Shown: in pieces, positions 1-8,456 of the stretch
How the letters are laid out: each line of letters begins with the position of its first letter
How positions within the stretch are numbered: position 1 is the stretch's first letter
Assembly (NCBI GenBank): GCA_041918615.1
Contig: JAYRVH010000007.1
Span: 124,001-188,000 of the forward strand
Length of the DNA stretch: 64,000 nucleotides
Source of the DNA: JAEUJM01 sp041918615
GTDB taxonomy: Bacteria; Actinomycetota; Acidimicrobiia; Acidimicrobiales; DATDAH01
Direction: 5' to 3'
Program-made: the position numbers and the translations under genes
The notes under the pieces: model-generated
Database searches by the model: none
Told to the model about the DNA's origin: nothing
The model's input: the letters and a program-made list of their open reading frames with translations, nothing else

Positions 1-416
1 CCCTTGCCGAGCACGAGGATGGCGAAGGCCTCGGGGAACAACAGCAGGCTGTCGAGGTCGCCGACCATGAAGATGCAGATGACCACGCGCAGGCCGGCGG
101 AGCCGACCACCATCCATTTCCGGCCACTCTTGGCCCGGTCGATCGCCGGGCCTATGAGCGGTGAGACCACGGCGAAGGGGGCCATGGTCAGCACCAGGTA
201 GAGCGCCACCTTCCAGCGGGCCTGGGTGGGGTCGATGCTGAAGAACAGCGAGTTGGCCAGCGCCACGGCGATGAGGGCGTCGCCGGCCACCGAGAACGCG
301 TGGACGCGGGCGAGCCGGGCGAACGGTGAGCTGATGAACGCCTCGTGGGGATGGTCGGGGTGAGGCTTGCGCATCGGCCGCCACCCGGTGCCACCGGGGT
401 TGGTCGGGGCGCTCAC
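1..416 (-). CDS. MFS-type transporter, N-terminal part (runs off the left edge)
   Basis: Partial gene; only the first 138 residues are visible. The translation from a GTG start has a hydrophilic N-terminus, then hydrophobic segments around the LIAVALANSLFF and VALYLVLTMAPFAVVSPLIG stretches. These are followed by GPAIDRAKSGRKWMV, which matches the conserved loop 2-3 signature of the major facilitator superfamily (G-x3-D-R-x3-G-R). A third hydrophobic stretch follows before the edge. It is probably an inner-membrane transporter; the substrate cannot be inferred. It lies just downstream of regX3 on the same strand with a gap of about 20 bases, so it may be read from the phoU-surE-senX3-regX3 transcript. 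Confidence 0.7.
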   Translation of the reverse strand, partial: MSAPTNPGGTGWRPMRKPHPDHPHEAFISSPFARLARVHAFSVAGDALIAVALANSLFFSIDPTQARWKVALYLVLTMAPFAVVSPLIGPAIDRAKSGRKWMVVGSAGLRVVICIFMVGDLDSLLLFPEAFAILVLGK

Positions 417-436
417 CGAACCAAGCGTAGAGGGGA

Positions 437-1141
437 CTAGGTGGACGCGTACTTGTAGCCGAGGCCCCGGATCGTGACGATGTGGGTGGGTTGCGAGGGG
501 TCGTCCTCGACCTTGGCCCGCAACCGCTTCACGTGCACGTCGAGGGTCTTGGTGTCGCCCACGTAGTCGTGGCCCCAGATGCGGTCGATCAGGACGTCGC
601 GGGTGAGCACCCGACCGGCGTTCTCGAGGAGCAGGGTGAGCAACTCGAACTCCTTGAGGGGCAGGCTGACCGCATCACCCCGGATCGTCACCTCGTGGCG
701 TTCGGGGTCCACACTCACGTCGCCGACCACCAGCACCTCACCGTCGCCGGCATCGGTGAGTGTCTGCATGGGCGCCCGGCGCAGCACGGCCCGCATACGG
801 GCCACCAACTCGCGCAGCCGGTAGGGCTTGGTGACGTAGTCGTCAGCGCCCACCTCCAGGCCCACCACGGTGTCGATCTCGGCACCCTTGGCGGTGACCA
901 TGATGATCGGCACCTTGGACTTCGACCGAAGCTCGCGGCAGACGTCGAGGCCGGACACCTTCGGCAGCATCACGTCGAGCAGCACCAGGTCGGGCTGGAC
1001 CGCGTCGAAGACGTCGAGCGCCTCGGCCCCGTCGCGGGCGATCTGCACCCGGAATCCCTCGCGCTTGAGCCCCACGGTCAACGCATCGACGAACGAATCC
1101 TCGTCCTCCACGACGAGCACGGTGACTTCGGAACTGGCCAT
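437..1141 (-). CDS. regX3: RegX3/PhoB-like response regulator
   Basis: OmpR/PhoB-family DNA-binding response regulator of 234 residues, normal length. The receiver domain (about 6-118) has the acidic cluster E12-D13, phospho-acceptor D56 in LVLLDVMLP, T83 in IIMVTAKG and K105 in DDYVTKPY. A winged-helix domain follows (about 135-232, ending RGLGYKY). The receiver closely resembles mycobacterial RegX3, which activates pst and other phosphate-starvation genes. The start ATG overlaps the senX3 stop by one base (TGATG), so the kinase and regulator are translationally coupled. The pairing with senX3 and phoU in one chain makes a phosphate-responsive role the best reading. The name rests on similarity plus context, not on a tree. 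Confidence 0.9.
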   Translation of the reverse strand: MASSEVTVLVVEDEDSFVDALTVGLKREGFRVQIARDGAEALDVFDAVQPDLVLLDVMLPKVSGLDVCRELRSKSKVPIIMVTAKGAEIDTVVGLEVGADDYVTKPYRLRELVARMRAVLRRAPMQTLTDAGDGEVLVVGDVSVDPERHEVTIRGDAVSLPLKEFELLTLLLENAGRVLTRDVLIDRIWGHDYVGDTKTLDVHVKRLRAKVEDDPSQPTHIVTIRGLGYKYAST

Positions 1142-2412
1142 CAGACGCTGGTCCTCTCGATGTTCGTGGGTGCTCGGGTGCCGGTGGACGGAACCGCGGA
1201 TGCGCTCTGCAACGCGGGCACCCGGAGGATGAAGGTCGAGCCTTCACCCTCGCGAGACTCGACGGTGACATCGCCCCCGTGATTGCTGGCCACGTGGCGA
1301 ACGATGGCGAGACCGAGGCCGGTGCCACCGGTCTGTCGGCTGCGGGCCCGGTCGACCCGGTAGAAGCGCTCGAAGATCCGCTCGAGGTCGCGTGTCGGGA
1401 TGCCCGGCCCGCGATCGGCCACCACCCAGTCCACCCACGGGCCGACCCGGCGGGCCATGACGTGTACCGAGAGCCCAGGGTCGGAGTACTTGACCGCGTT
1501 GTCGAGCAGGTTGAAGACGGCCGACACCAACTGGCGCGAATCGCCGAGCACCACCAGGTCGTCGGACGCCGCGGTCTCGACCCTGATGCCGCGCTGCTCG
1601 GCGGCCGATGCGGACCGCGCCACGGCCTCCTCGATCACCGCCGCCGCTTGAACCGGCGGCCAATCGGCCTCCTGGTCGGCTTCGATGCGACTGAGCGACA
1701 GCAGGTCGTCGATGGTGTGCCCGACGCGGTGTGCCTCGTCGAGCATCCGGCGGGTGAGGCGCTCGCGGTCGACACGGTCACGCGCCGCCAGCAGGGTCTC
1801 GGCCAGGAGGGCCAGGGCACCGACGGGGGTCTTCAGCTCGTGGCTGATGTTGGCCACGAAGTCACGGCGGACGAGTTCGAGACGCCGCCGCTCGGACACG
1901 TCCTCGATCACCGCGAGCGCGCCGCTCACCTGCTGGTCGGTCTCCGAGGGCAGCGGATAGGCGTCGATCACCAGAGTGCGGCGGGGGGGACCGTAGAGCT
2001 CGAGGTTGCGCGACGCCGCCGAACCGGCGACCGCCGCGGCCAACAGCTCGGTGACCGCCGCCGACACGAGGGCATCGCCGTGACGCGCTCGAGAGAACCC
2101 GGCCCCGACCTCGTTCTCGAACACCACACCGCCGCGCCCGTCGCAGATCACGACGCCCTGAGGGATGGCGTCGAGCGCCCGGACCAGGCGCTCCGATGCG
2201 ACGACGTCGCCGGCTCGCTCCGACACGACGGCCACCGATCGGTCGAGCGCGACGAGATGCTCGCGGAGCCCACCACCGAGCGTGGGCGACCGACCGTCGA
2301 GTCGTGCGGCGGCGCGGGCGACCCGTCGCGCGGCGTCACGCTGACGGCGATGCAGCACGAGCACCGCGACGACGCCCAGTGTGGCGACGACGCCGAGTCC
2401 CGCGGCGAGCAT
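1141..2412 (-). CDS. senX3: SenX3-like sensor histidine kinase
   Basis: Membrane-anchored sensor kinase of 423 residues. One clear N-terminal membrane segment (about 4-20) is followed by a short linker and a PAS-like domain (about 75-170). The HisKA domain has H191 in FVANISHELKTP, and the ATPase domain has the N box (NLLDNAVKYS, N305), G1 (DRGPGIP from D333) and G2 (GTGLGLAIV). In mycobacteria SenX3 phosphorylates RegX3 when phosphate is low, with PhoU and Pst holding it off when phosphate is high; the neighbours here fit that circuit. Mycobacterial SenX3 has two membrane segments and I see only one. The start overlaps the surE stop by one base. The C-terminal tail is low-complexity. Confidence 0.88.
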   Translation of the reverse strand: MLAAGLGVVATLGVVAVLVLHRRQRDAARRVARAAARLDGRSPTLGGGLREHLVALDRSVAVVSERAGDVVASERLVRALDAIPQGVVICDGRGGVVFENEVGAGFSRARHGDALVSAAVTELLAAAVAGSAASRNLELYGPPRRTLVIDAYPLPSETDQQVSGALAVIEDVSERRRLELVRRDFVANISHELKTPVGALALLAETLLAARDRVDRERLTRRMLDEAHRVGHTIDDLLSLSRIEADQEADWPPVQAAAVIEEAVARSASAAEQRGIRVETAASDDLVVLGDSRQLVSAVFNLLDNAVKYSDPGLSVHVMARRVGPWVDWVVADRGPGIPTRDLERIFERFYRVDRARSRQTGGTGLGLAIVRHVASNHGGDVTVESREGEGSTFILRVPALQSASAVPSTGTRAPTNIERTSV

Positions 2413-3242
2413 CAGGCCGACCGCGCCAACAGGGCTCGTTCGAGATGGGCCACGACATCGAGGCGCATGCCGACGTCACCGGTCGACGCATCGGCCTCGA
2501 CGGCGCGGATGCCCACCAGGCGGGTGAGCGCGGCGTAACCGGCAAGGACCAGGGCCGTGTCGGAGTCGGGAGGAAGCGTCTCGCCGGTCTCCCGCAACTC
2601 CATCTGGAGCCGTCCGGCCGTACCGCCGGCGGCACCAGCTGGAAGGTCGGACTCGGCGATCGCGGCCCGCACCGTCCCGAAGGGCGCCAAGGCCGCCCAG
2701 CGCACTCCCGCGAGGGCGTCGAGCGGTGCGTCGGGCACGTTCAGGTTCAACACGGTCTTCGGCTCGGCCACGGCCAGCCACTCGAGGGCGGCGGTCGCCA
2801 GCGCGGTTGCGGTGTCCCACTGCATGGACTCACCGCCGACCAGACTCACCGCCAGACCCGATACGCCGAAGTTCGCCGCCGTCAGGGCGGCACCGACCGT
2901 GCCGGAGTGCAGCGTGGCGCGCCCGGTGTTGGCCCCCGGGTTCACACCCGAGACCACCACGTCGCAGGGCGCACCGAACCCGCCGAGTCGTGATGCCAAC
3001 ACGGCCAGCCCGGGCGGGCCGTCCACGCCGTAGGCGGGCACGTGAGCCAGGCCGGGGATCTCGTAAGCCTCGACCTCGATGTGTTCGTCCACATGCAGCC
3101 GACCGATGGCGGCGCCGCTGCCACTCATGTCGACGAGGGGCGCGGCCACCACCACGTCGTGGCCGGCATCGGAAACCGCGGCGGCCAGTCGATGGATGCC
3201 GACGGCGGCGACGCCGTCGTCGTTGGTGACGAGAACCCGCAT
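2412..3242 (-). CDS. surE: 5'/3'-nucleotidase SurE
   Basis: Survival protein SurE, a metal-dependent nucleoside-monophosphate phosphatase that in some species also acts on short polyphosphate. The 276-residue protein begins with the metal-binding NDDG motif (N7-D8-D9-G10), has the Ser loop MSGSGAAIG near S40, and carries SGVNPGANTG with N101, all hallmarks of the family. Its position is unusual: it lies between phoU and senX3 with one-base TGATG overlaps on both sides, so it must be made together with the phosphate-sensing proteins. A role in phosphate scavenging or polyphosphate turnover is an inference from this context. Confidence 0.92.
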   Translation of the reverse strand: MRVLVTNDDGVAAVGIHRLAAAVSDAGHDVVVAAPLVDMSGSGAAIGRLHVDEHIEVEAYEIPGLAHVPAYGVDGPPGLAVLASRLGGFGAPCDVVVSGVNPGANTGRATLHSGTVGAALTAANFGVSGLAVSLVGGESMQWDTATALATAALEWLAVAEPKTVLNLNVPDAPLDALAGVRWAALAPFGTVRAAIAESDLPAGAAGGTAGRLQMELRETGETLPPDSDTALVLAGYAALTRLVGIRAVEADASTGDVGMRLDVVAHLERALLARSA

Positions 3243-4024
3243 CAGCCCTCGTCGGGAGGGGGTGGTTCGTCGCCGACATCAGGGCTCGAGCCGTTTGCTC
3301 CCGCAGGCAGCCTGGGAGCGCTGCGGGCACGAGCCTCGGCTCGGACGGCGCCCTCCTGTTCGGGCAGCCACCCCGTGACCATGTAGAGCACCCGCTCGCC
3401 CATGTTGACGGCGTGATCACCGATGCGCTCGTAGTACCGGCCGATCAATGCCAGCTGCACGGCGGCCTGCAGGTCGAGGTTGCTCGCCGAGTGCGACTCG
3501 AAGATGGCCTGGATGTAGTCCTTGTGCAGGAGATCGAGGCGGTCGTCCATGTCGTCGAGGGCGGCGGCCAGGCCGGCGTTGCCTTCGACGTAGGCGTCGA
3601 CGGCGAGCTTGAACAGGCGCTGCGCCTGCTCGCTCATGCGCTCGATGAGTCCGCGGAGCCGGGGATCGAACTCGGCCCCGTAGATGCGCCGAGCGCCCTT
3701 CATGATGTTCACGACGAGGTCGCCCGAGCGCTCGATCTCGGACGTGAGCCGCAGTGCCGTGACGATGGCCCGCAGATCACCCGCCATGGGCTGCTGCAGG
3801 GCGAGCAGTTGGTAGCAACGGTCCTCGATCTCGACCGACAGCGCGTCGAGGGCGTCATCGCCGTCGATGATCCCCTGGGCCATTTCGAGGTCGTTGGCCA
3901 GAAGCGCATCGGTGCCCTGCGGGATCACCTCGGTGACCATGGCGGCGTACCGCACGATCTCCTGACGCACCTCGTTGAGCTCCTGGTGGAACGTCTTGCG
4001 GATGTCCTGGGGCACGTACGTCAC
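3242..4024 (-). CDS. phoU: Phosphate signalling protein PhoU (first copy)
   Basis: PhoU family, about 260 residues, built of two similar three-helix bundles. The N-terminus reads RKTFHQELNEVRQEI, the usual PhoU opening, and conserved metal-site patches are visible in both halves (DALDALSVEIEDR; RIGDHAVNMGERV). PhoU links the Pst transporter to the SenX3/PhoR-type kinase. I chose the GTG 10 codons inside the longest frame (GTG at 4054) because it has a GAGTGAG stretch just upstream and the extra residues do not look conserved. The C-terminus carries a Pro/Gly/Asp-rich tail of about 35 residues not typical of the family. It is the first gene of the coupled chain; a PHO-box-like repeat lies about 190 bases upstream. 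Confidence 0.88.
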   Translation of the reverse strand: MTYVPQDIRKTFHQELNEVRQEIVRYAAMVTEVIPQGTDALLANDLEMAQGIIDGDDALDALSVEIEDRCYQLLALQQPMAGDLRAIVTALRLTSEIERSGDLVVNIMKGARRIYGAEFDPRLRGLIERMSEQAQRLFKLAVDAYVEGNAGLAAALDDMDDRLDLLHKDYIQAIFESHSASNLDLQAAVQLALIGRYYERIGDHAVNMGERVLYMVTGWLPEQEGAVRAEARARSAPRLPAGANGSSPDVGDEPPPPDEG

Positions 4025-4379
4025 CTCACTCAGCAACCAGATGGTCGGGATCACCGGCGATGGCGGAAACGCACCAAGACCGGGACGACAGCGAACCCGT
4101 GTCGAATCTACCGTTCGAGCCGGTGAAGTCGGTGGGCCCGGGCCGGGCGCAGTCGTCGATGCCCGGAAGCTACGGCCAGGGAATGGCCGACGGGCGGGGA
4201 CGACATGAATGTGGGGTGAACAGAGGGAGAACCTGTGTCGCCCTGCCGAGCGCCTCGACCCAGGGCCGGTGACAGGTCGGTGACGGCCTGGCGACCTGCA
4301 CCCGACGTCCCCAGGATGGTCATTCGGCGTTCATCACACGGCGGTTGTCCGGCCAAGAGCTCGACCTACCGTCGCGCCC
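4025..4379. other. Intergenic region between divergent phoU and a phosphatase gene
   Basis: A 355-base gap between divergent genes. It contains a PHO-box-like direct repeat oriented towards phoU. It also has a 31-base stretch (4319-4349) that matches 24 of 31 bases with a stretch upstream of pstS at 16028-16058. No credible ORF or RNA gene was seen. Confidence 0.6.
4215..4232 (-). promoter_or_regulatory. PHO-box-like direct repeat upstream of phoU-surE-senX3-regX3
   Basis: On the minus strand the sequence reads GTTCTCCCTCT then GTTCACCCCAC: two GTTCnCC units exactly 11 bases apart. Tandem GTTCACC-type units at 11-base spacing are the known binding pattern of PhoP/RegX3-type regulators in actinobacteria. 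The repeat lies about 190 bases upstream of the phoU start, which suggests autoregulation of the operon by RegX3. No clear -10 box was assigned. Confidence 0.55.
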
Positions 4380-5135
4380 ATGAGCGCCGAGACGACACTC
4401 ACCGATCGCCACCTCCGCCTCGAGTCGGTCTTCAACTTCCGCGATCTGGGGGGCTACCGGGCGGCCGAGGGCCGGTCGGTCGGGTGGGGGCGCCTCTACC
4501 GGGCCGACGGGCTCCACCACCTGTCGGCCGGCGACGTCGACATCGTGGCCGGCCTCGGGCTTCGCACGGTGATCGACCTGCGCACGATGGCCGAGGTCGA
4601 CGAACGGGGATTGTTCCCGGTCGACCTCCATCCGGTGGATCACCATCATCTGCCCGTGATCGCCGAGACCTGGCCCGAGGACGATCGGGTGCAGGACCCC
4701 GAGGCGTACCTCGCGGCCCGATACGTCGACATGCTCGACGAAGGCGGCTCCGCCGTCGCCTCGGCAATGGCCGTGCTGAGCCGAAGGGCGAGCTATCCAC
4801 TGGTGTTCCACTGTGCGGCCGGCAAGGACCGCACAGGGGTGCTCGCTGCGCTCGTGTTGGGCGTGCTCGGGGTTCGCGATGACGACGTCGTGCGCGACTA
4901 CGCGCTGAGTGCCCTCGCCATGATGCGTATGCAGGCCTGGCTCTCGGAGCACTCACCCGAGGGCGCCGAGGCGATGGCGCGCCAACCCGTGGGGTGGCTG
5001 GCCGCGCCACCGGCTGCGATGGCGGCCCTGCTCGCCCACGTGCGGGAGGTCTACGGCTCGCCCGAGGCGTACCTGCTCGGGCACGGGGTCGCGCCCTCGA
5101 CGATCGGGGCGGTCCGGGCGAACCTCCTGTGCTGA
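4380..5135 (+). CDS. Tyrosine-protein phosphatase (PTP, Y_phosphatase3 type)
   Basis: Protein of 251 residues with the Cys-phosphatase signature HCAAGKDRTG: nucleophile C145 and phosphate-binding R151 (HC-x5-R). The N-terminal FRDLGGYR and RLYRADGL motifs are typical of the bacterial Y_phosphatase3 (LipA/IphP-like) family, whose members remove phosphate from phosphotyrosine and in some cases from phosphoinositides. No signal peptide or membrane segment is visible, so it is probably cytosolic. It is divergent from the phoU operon. The natural substrate cannot be told from the sequence. Confidence 0.85.
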   Translation: MSAETTLTDRHLRLESVFNFRDLGGYRAAEGRSVGWGRLYRADGLHHLSAGDVDIVAGLGLRTVIDLRTMAEVDERGLFPVDLHPVDHHHLPVIAETWPEDDRVQDPEAYLAARYVDMLDEGGSAVASAMAVLSRRASYPLVFHCAAGKDRTGVLAALVLGVLGVRDDDVVRDYALSALAMMRMQAWLSEHSPEGAEAMARQPVGWLAAPPAAMAALLAHVREVYGSPEAYLLGHGVAPSTIGAVRANLLC

Positions 5136-5218
5136 GCACGCCCCTGGCACCGGCACGGCACGAACGGCCAAGCTGAACCGGCCAGATGGTCAACCGCTCA
5201 CCTCCCGACCGGCGTCGC

Positions 5219-5836
5219 TCAGTTCGACGGGCCTCGAGGCACGTCCGCACGGATGAAGGTCCAGGGGAAGGGCCGCCGAAGCTCGATGACGTCGAGGTGG
5301 CGACCGGCCAGGCGCGTGAATGCGCCCCTTCCGAAGTGCTGGACGTGCCCGGGCGTGTTGCCGAGCTCGCGCAGGTAGCGACCGCGGGCCAGGTTGCCCA
5401 GGCGCCACACGGGTTCCCAGGGGACCGAGAGGACCACGGCTCCTGTGCCCACGCGGGCGATCTCGCGAAGGACCGCGTCAGGGTCGGCGACGTGCTCGAG
5501 GACCTCGAGCACGAGCACGAGATCGAAGGTCGAGTCGGGGAACGGCAGCGCCTCAGCCGTGCCGCACACCATGCTCGCGTCGAGCCCCTCCCAGCGCGAG
5601 GAGAGCGCGTCGCTGGGGAGGTCGAACCCGACGAGGCGCGCCCCCGGCTGGAGCTGTGCGACCTTCCGCAGTTGACCGCCTTCACCACAACCCACCTCGA
5701 GGACGTTGCCGGGTCGGTCGGGTAACAGGCCGAGCAGCGCTGACGAGAAGCCGGCTACGAGTCGACGCTCGAACGGATTGGTCGCCGCCTCCTTGTCGTA
5801 GACGTTGCCGACGGGCACGTCGGCTTCCGGGCTCAA
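5219..5836 (-). CDS. Class I SAM-dependent methyltransferase
   Basis: Methyltransferase of 205 residues. Motif I is LEVGCGEGG (about 46-54), followed by the acidic motif VGFDLPSD and the Methyltransf_11-type stretch FDLVLVLEVLEHVADP. It starts with TTG inside the stop of the upstream glycosyltransferase (TTGA, four-base overlap), so the two are translationally coupled. The coupling suggests methylation of a lipid-linked sugar or glycan made by its partner, which is an inference. It faces the convergent phosphatase gene across a short gap. Confidence 0.82.
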   Translation of the reverse strand: MSPEADVPVGNVYDKEAATNPFERRLVAGFSSALLGLLPDRPGNVLEVGCGEGGQLRKVAQLQPGARLVGFDLPSDALSSRWEGLDASMVCGTAEALPFPDSTFDLVLVLEVLEHVADPDAVLREIARVGTGAVVLSVPWEPVWRLGNLARGRYLRELGNTPGHVQHFGRGAFTRLAGRHLDVIELRRPFPWTFIRADVPRGPSN

Positions 5837-6867
5837 GTCGACGCCGGTTCGACCTCGTCGCGTGGCCGACTGATCCGCACGAAGAGGTCGGCCAGGAGCC
5901 CGATCGACAGCACCTGCAAGGCCGCGAACAGGATCAACAAGGTGTTCGTGCCGACCCGGAAGTCCTTGTCGACGAGGTCGAAGCCCAGCTTCGTGAGCCC
6001 GATGACCCCGAGCAGCAGGCCCATCGGCACGAAGACGCGGAGCGGGTTGTACGACAGCACGAGCCTGATCACCTGCGTGAGGTACCGGCGGGTGTCCTTT
6101 CGCCAGTGGAACTTCGACTCACCCGCTCTCGGTGAGTACTCGATCGGCACGTACTTCACCGAGTAGCCGTTGGCCAGGAAGCTCATGGTGATCGTGGTCA
6201 CACACGAGAAGCCCGTCGGCAGCAGGTGCAGGTACTGGGCCGCCACCTCGCGCCGAAACGCTCGGAGGCCCGAGTTCAGGTCAGGGATGTCGGTCTCGGT
6301 CAGATAGCTGGCCAGCTTGCGGATGAACAATTTGGCCGGCACGCGGAACACCTTGGCCGTGCCCTGCTCCGTCGTCCGGGCGCCCACCACCTGGTCGTAG
6401 CCCTCGAGTTCCTTCACCAACTCGGGGATCCGGTCGTTCGGATAGGTCATGTCCACGTCGGTCCACACCACCACCCGGCCCCGTGCGGCGATCGTCCCGT
6501 ACTTGCGGGCCGAGCCCGAGCCCCGGTTCGTGGCGAACTGGAGGAGGCGGATGCCCTCGATGCCGGCGAGGGCCTCGCCCGAGCCGTCGTTGGAGCCGTC
6601 GTCGACCACGATGATCTCGTAGCTGTAGTGCGAACGATCGAGCGCCACTCGGATCCGGTCGATCTCGACGCGGAGGTGGCCCTTCTCGTTGTAGACCGGC
6701 AGGATCACCGACACGTCCAGATCGTCTGCGACGGCGACCTCCTCGACCAGGTGGGGGGCGGTCCCCAATCGTTCCAACGCGACAGCCACGCGGCGAGGAT
6801 ACGGACGGACGCCACGCCATGGAATGGCCTCGAACCGGAGTTCACCAACCGGCTGCCCACTTGTCAT
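5833..6867 (-). CDS. Polyprenyl-phosphate glycosyltransferase (GT2, DPM1/GtrB-like)
   Basis: GT2 glycosyltransferase of up to 344 residues. The GT-A domain starts VSVILPVYNE (about 52-61) and has DDGSNDGS (89-96) and the metal-binding TDVDMTYP (136-143). Two C-terminal hydrophobic hairpins (about 270-335) match the membrane anchors of GtrB/DPM-type enzymes, which load a sugar onto polyprenyl phosphate on the cytoplasmic face. The first 45 residues look unconserved, so the true start may be internal. Polyprenyl-P-sugars are the donors for GT-C membrane transferases such as the divergent gene next door, so the two may work in one pathway. Confidence 0.85.
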   Translation of the reverse strand: MTSGQPVGELRFEAIPWRGVRPYPRRVAVALERLGTAPHLVEEVAVADDLDVSVILPVYNEKGHLRVEIDRIRVALDRSHYSYEIIVVDDGSNDGSGEALAGIEGIRLLQFATNRGSGSARKYGTIAARGRVVVWTDVDMTYPNDRIPELVKELEGYDQVVGARTTEQGTAKVFRVPAKLFIRKLASYLTETDIPDLNSGLRAFRREVAAQYLHLLPTGFSCVTTITMSFLANGYSVKYVPIEYSPRAGESKFHWRKDTRRYLTQVIRLVLSYNPLRVFVPMGLLLGVIGLTKLGFDLVDKDFRVGTNTLLILFAALQVLSIGLLADLFVRISRPRDEVEPAST

Positions 6868-6923
6868 CTCACGGCCAGAGGCCCGCTTCCTTGCGCTGAG
6901 GAGGGCCTCGGTAGGGTGACCGC

Positions 6924-8453
6924 GTGGGTCCCCCCGATCGTCGCTCCTGGTCGGTGATCGGGCTCGTCGGGGTGGTGACCGCGTTCGTCGGGCTTGGCTC
7001 GCTGTACGCGTTCACGGTACCGAGGTTCCTGCCTGCGGACGAGACCTCCCACGTCGGGTACGCCCTGGCCCTTTCTCATGGGGAACTCCCGGCGCTCGAT
7101 TCGAAGGTGCCCGACGAGGTACCCGGCATGCCCCTCTACTTCCGGCTCCGCCGCGAGATCTACACCGCCAACCACCCGCCGCTGTACTACCTGGTGGTCG
7201 CCCTTCCCCTCGGTCTCGGCGTGCGATCCGGGCATCCGGTGGCGGGCATGGAACTGGCCCGCCTGTTCACCGTGGCCCTCACGGCCATCGGCGCCGTGGC
7301 GGTGTGGTGGACGGCCCGCACGCTCATCCCGGATCGACGGGACGTCGCCCTACTCGCCGCTGCCCTGACGGTGCTGTTGCCGGCCGTCCCCCGGTTTGCG
7401 GGTACTGTCCACAACGACGGCTTCGCCTTGGCTATGTCCGCCGTGGCAATCGCCGTCTCGGTGAGACTGCTCGCGAGCGGCCCGACCCGTCGGCGGCTCC
7501 TGGCCGCTGCGACAGCAGCGGCAACCCTCACACTCACCCGCGCAGTTGGCATACCCGCTGCGGGCCTGGTCGCGTCGGCGGCCACCGCCTCGATCCTGGT
7601 GCACAGCCGACGCCCGATGGCGACGCGTGTGGGCCGCGCCGTCACCGCTGGTGCAGGTGTCGCCGGCGTGGCCTGCCTTGCGTCCGCCTGGTTCTGGCGC
7701 CGCAACAAGCAGCTCTATGGTGACATCGCCGGGTCGGCCTACAACCTCAACCGCTTCGGGTACGAGCGCCGCGGATCGACGCTGGGCACCATCACCGAAC
7801 TCCACTGGCCTACTGAGTTCCACCGCCAGATCTGGGGCCGCATCTATGACAGCGACGAATTCGCCGTCGGGTGGGGCGCCCTCCCGGGCGCCTTCCTCGC
7901 CGGCCTGGTCGTGCTCGGCGCGGTCGCACTCCTGGTGGGCGCGGCGCGCCGCCACCGGTGGCCGTCGCACCCGAAGCCGCACGAGGCCGGTGCCACCGAT
8001 CGTGGCCGCACCCTTGCCTGGCTCTTCCTGGGGTCGTGGGTCGGACTCATCTACGTGTCCACCATCAGCTACATCGCGTCGGGCGGTGGCCCCCATGCAC
8101 GCTACCTCTTCCCCGCGTTCCCGGCCGTGGCCCTGCTGGCGGCGACGGCAATCGGCGCCCTTCCCGCCCGACGCCACGCGGTCGGCCCCGTCGTGACCGT
8201 CGTGCTCCTGGTGACGATCGGCCTCGTGTGGGCGGCCAAGTTCGCCGACACGATCCGGCCGACGGCCTGGTGGTGGGGCGAGGCCCTGACCAGCACCGCC
8301 TCGGTGACGAACGGCATACCGGCAGGCGTCGTCTGGTTGACGGTGGCCCTCGCCGTCCTGGGTGGCCTGGCGACATGTACCGCCCTGGTTGCCCTTGCGG
8401 GGGTGGAACAGACCAGCTCGGCCTCACCCACGTCAAGTCGGGTCACACCGTGA
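6924..8453 (+). CDS. DUF2142/GT-C-like polytopic membrane protein
   Basis: Membrane protein of 509 residues with roughly 10-12 hydrophobic segments. After the first segment there is an extracytoplasmic loop with PADETSHVGYA and then ANHPPLYYLVVALPLG. The acidic DExxH-like loop and NHPPLYY motif are typical of GT-C-fold proteins that use polyprenyl-phosphate sugars, in particular the DUF2142 group. It starts with GTG. It is divergent from the GT2 gene, whose product could make its donor. The last bases nearly touch the convergent second phoU. The acceptor is unknown. Confidence 0.72.
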   Translation: MGPPDRRSWSVIGLVGVVTAFVGLGSLYAFTVPRFLPADETSHVGYALALSHGELPALDSKVPDEVPGMPLYFRLRREIYTANHPPLYYLVVALPLGLGVRSGHPVAGMELARLFTVALTAIGAVAVWWTARTLIPDRRDVALLAAALTVLLPAVPRFAGTVHNDGFALAMSAVAIAVSVRLLASGPTRRRLLAAATAAATLTLTRAVGIPAAGLVASAATASILVHSRRPMATRVGRAVTAGAGVAGVACLASAWFWRRNKQLYGDIAGSAYNLNRFGYERRGSTLGTITELHWPTEFHRQIWGRIYDSDEFAVGWGALPGAFLAGLVVLGAVALLVGAARRHRWPSHPKPHEAGATDRGRTLAWLFLGSWVGLIYVSTISYIASGGGPHARYLFPAFPAVALLAATAIGALPARRHAVGPVVTVVLLVTIGLVWAAKFADTIRPTAWWWGEALTSTASVTNGIPAGVVWLTVALAVLGGLATCTALVALAGVEQTSSASPTSSRVTP

Positions 8454-8456
8454 GCT

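Noticed and set aside
1279..2538. Long plus-strand frame opposite senX3
   Set aside because: It is the antisense shadow of a clear histidine kinase and has no recognisable domain; long antisense frames are normal at this GC content.
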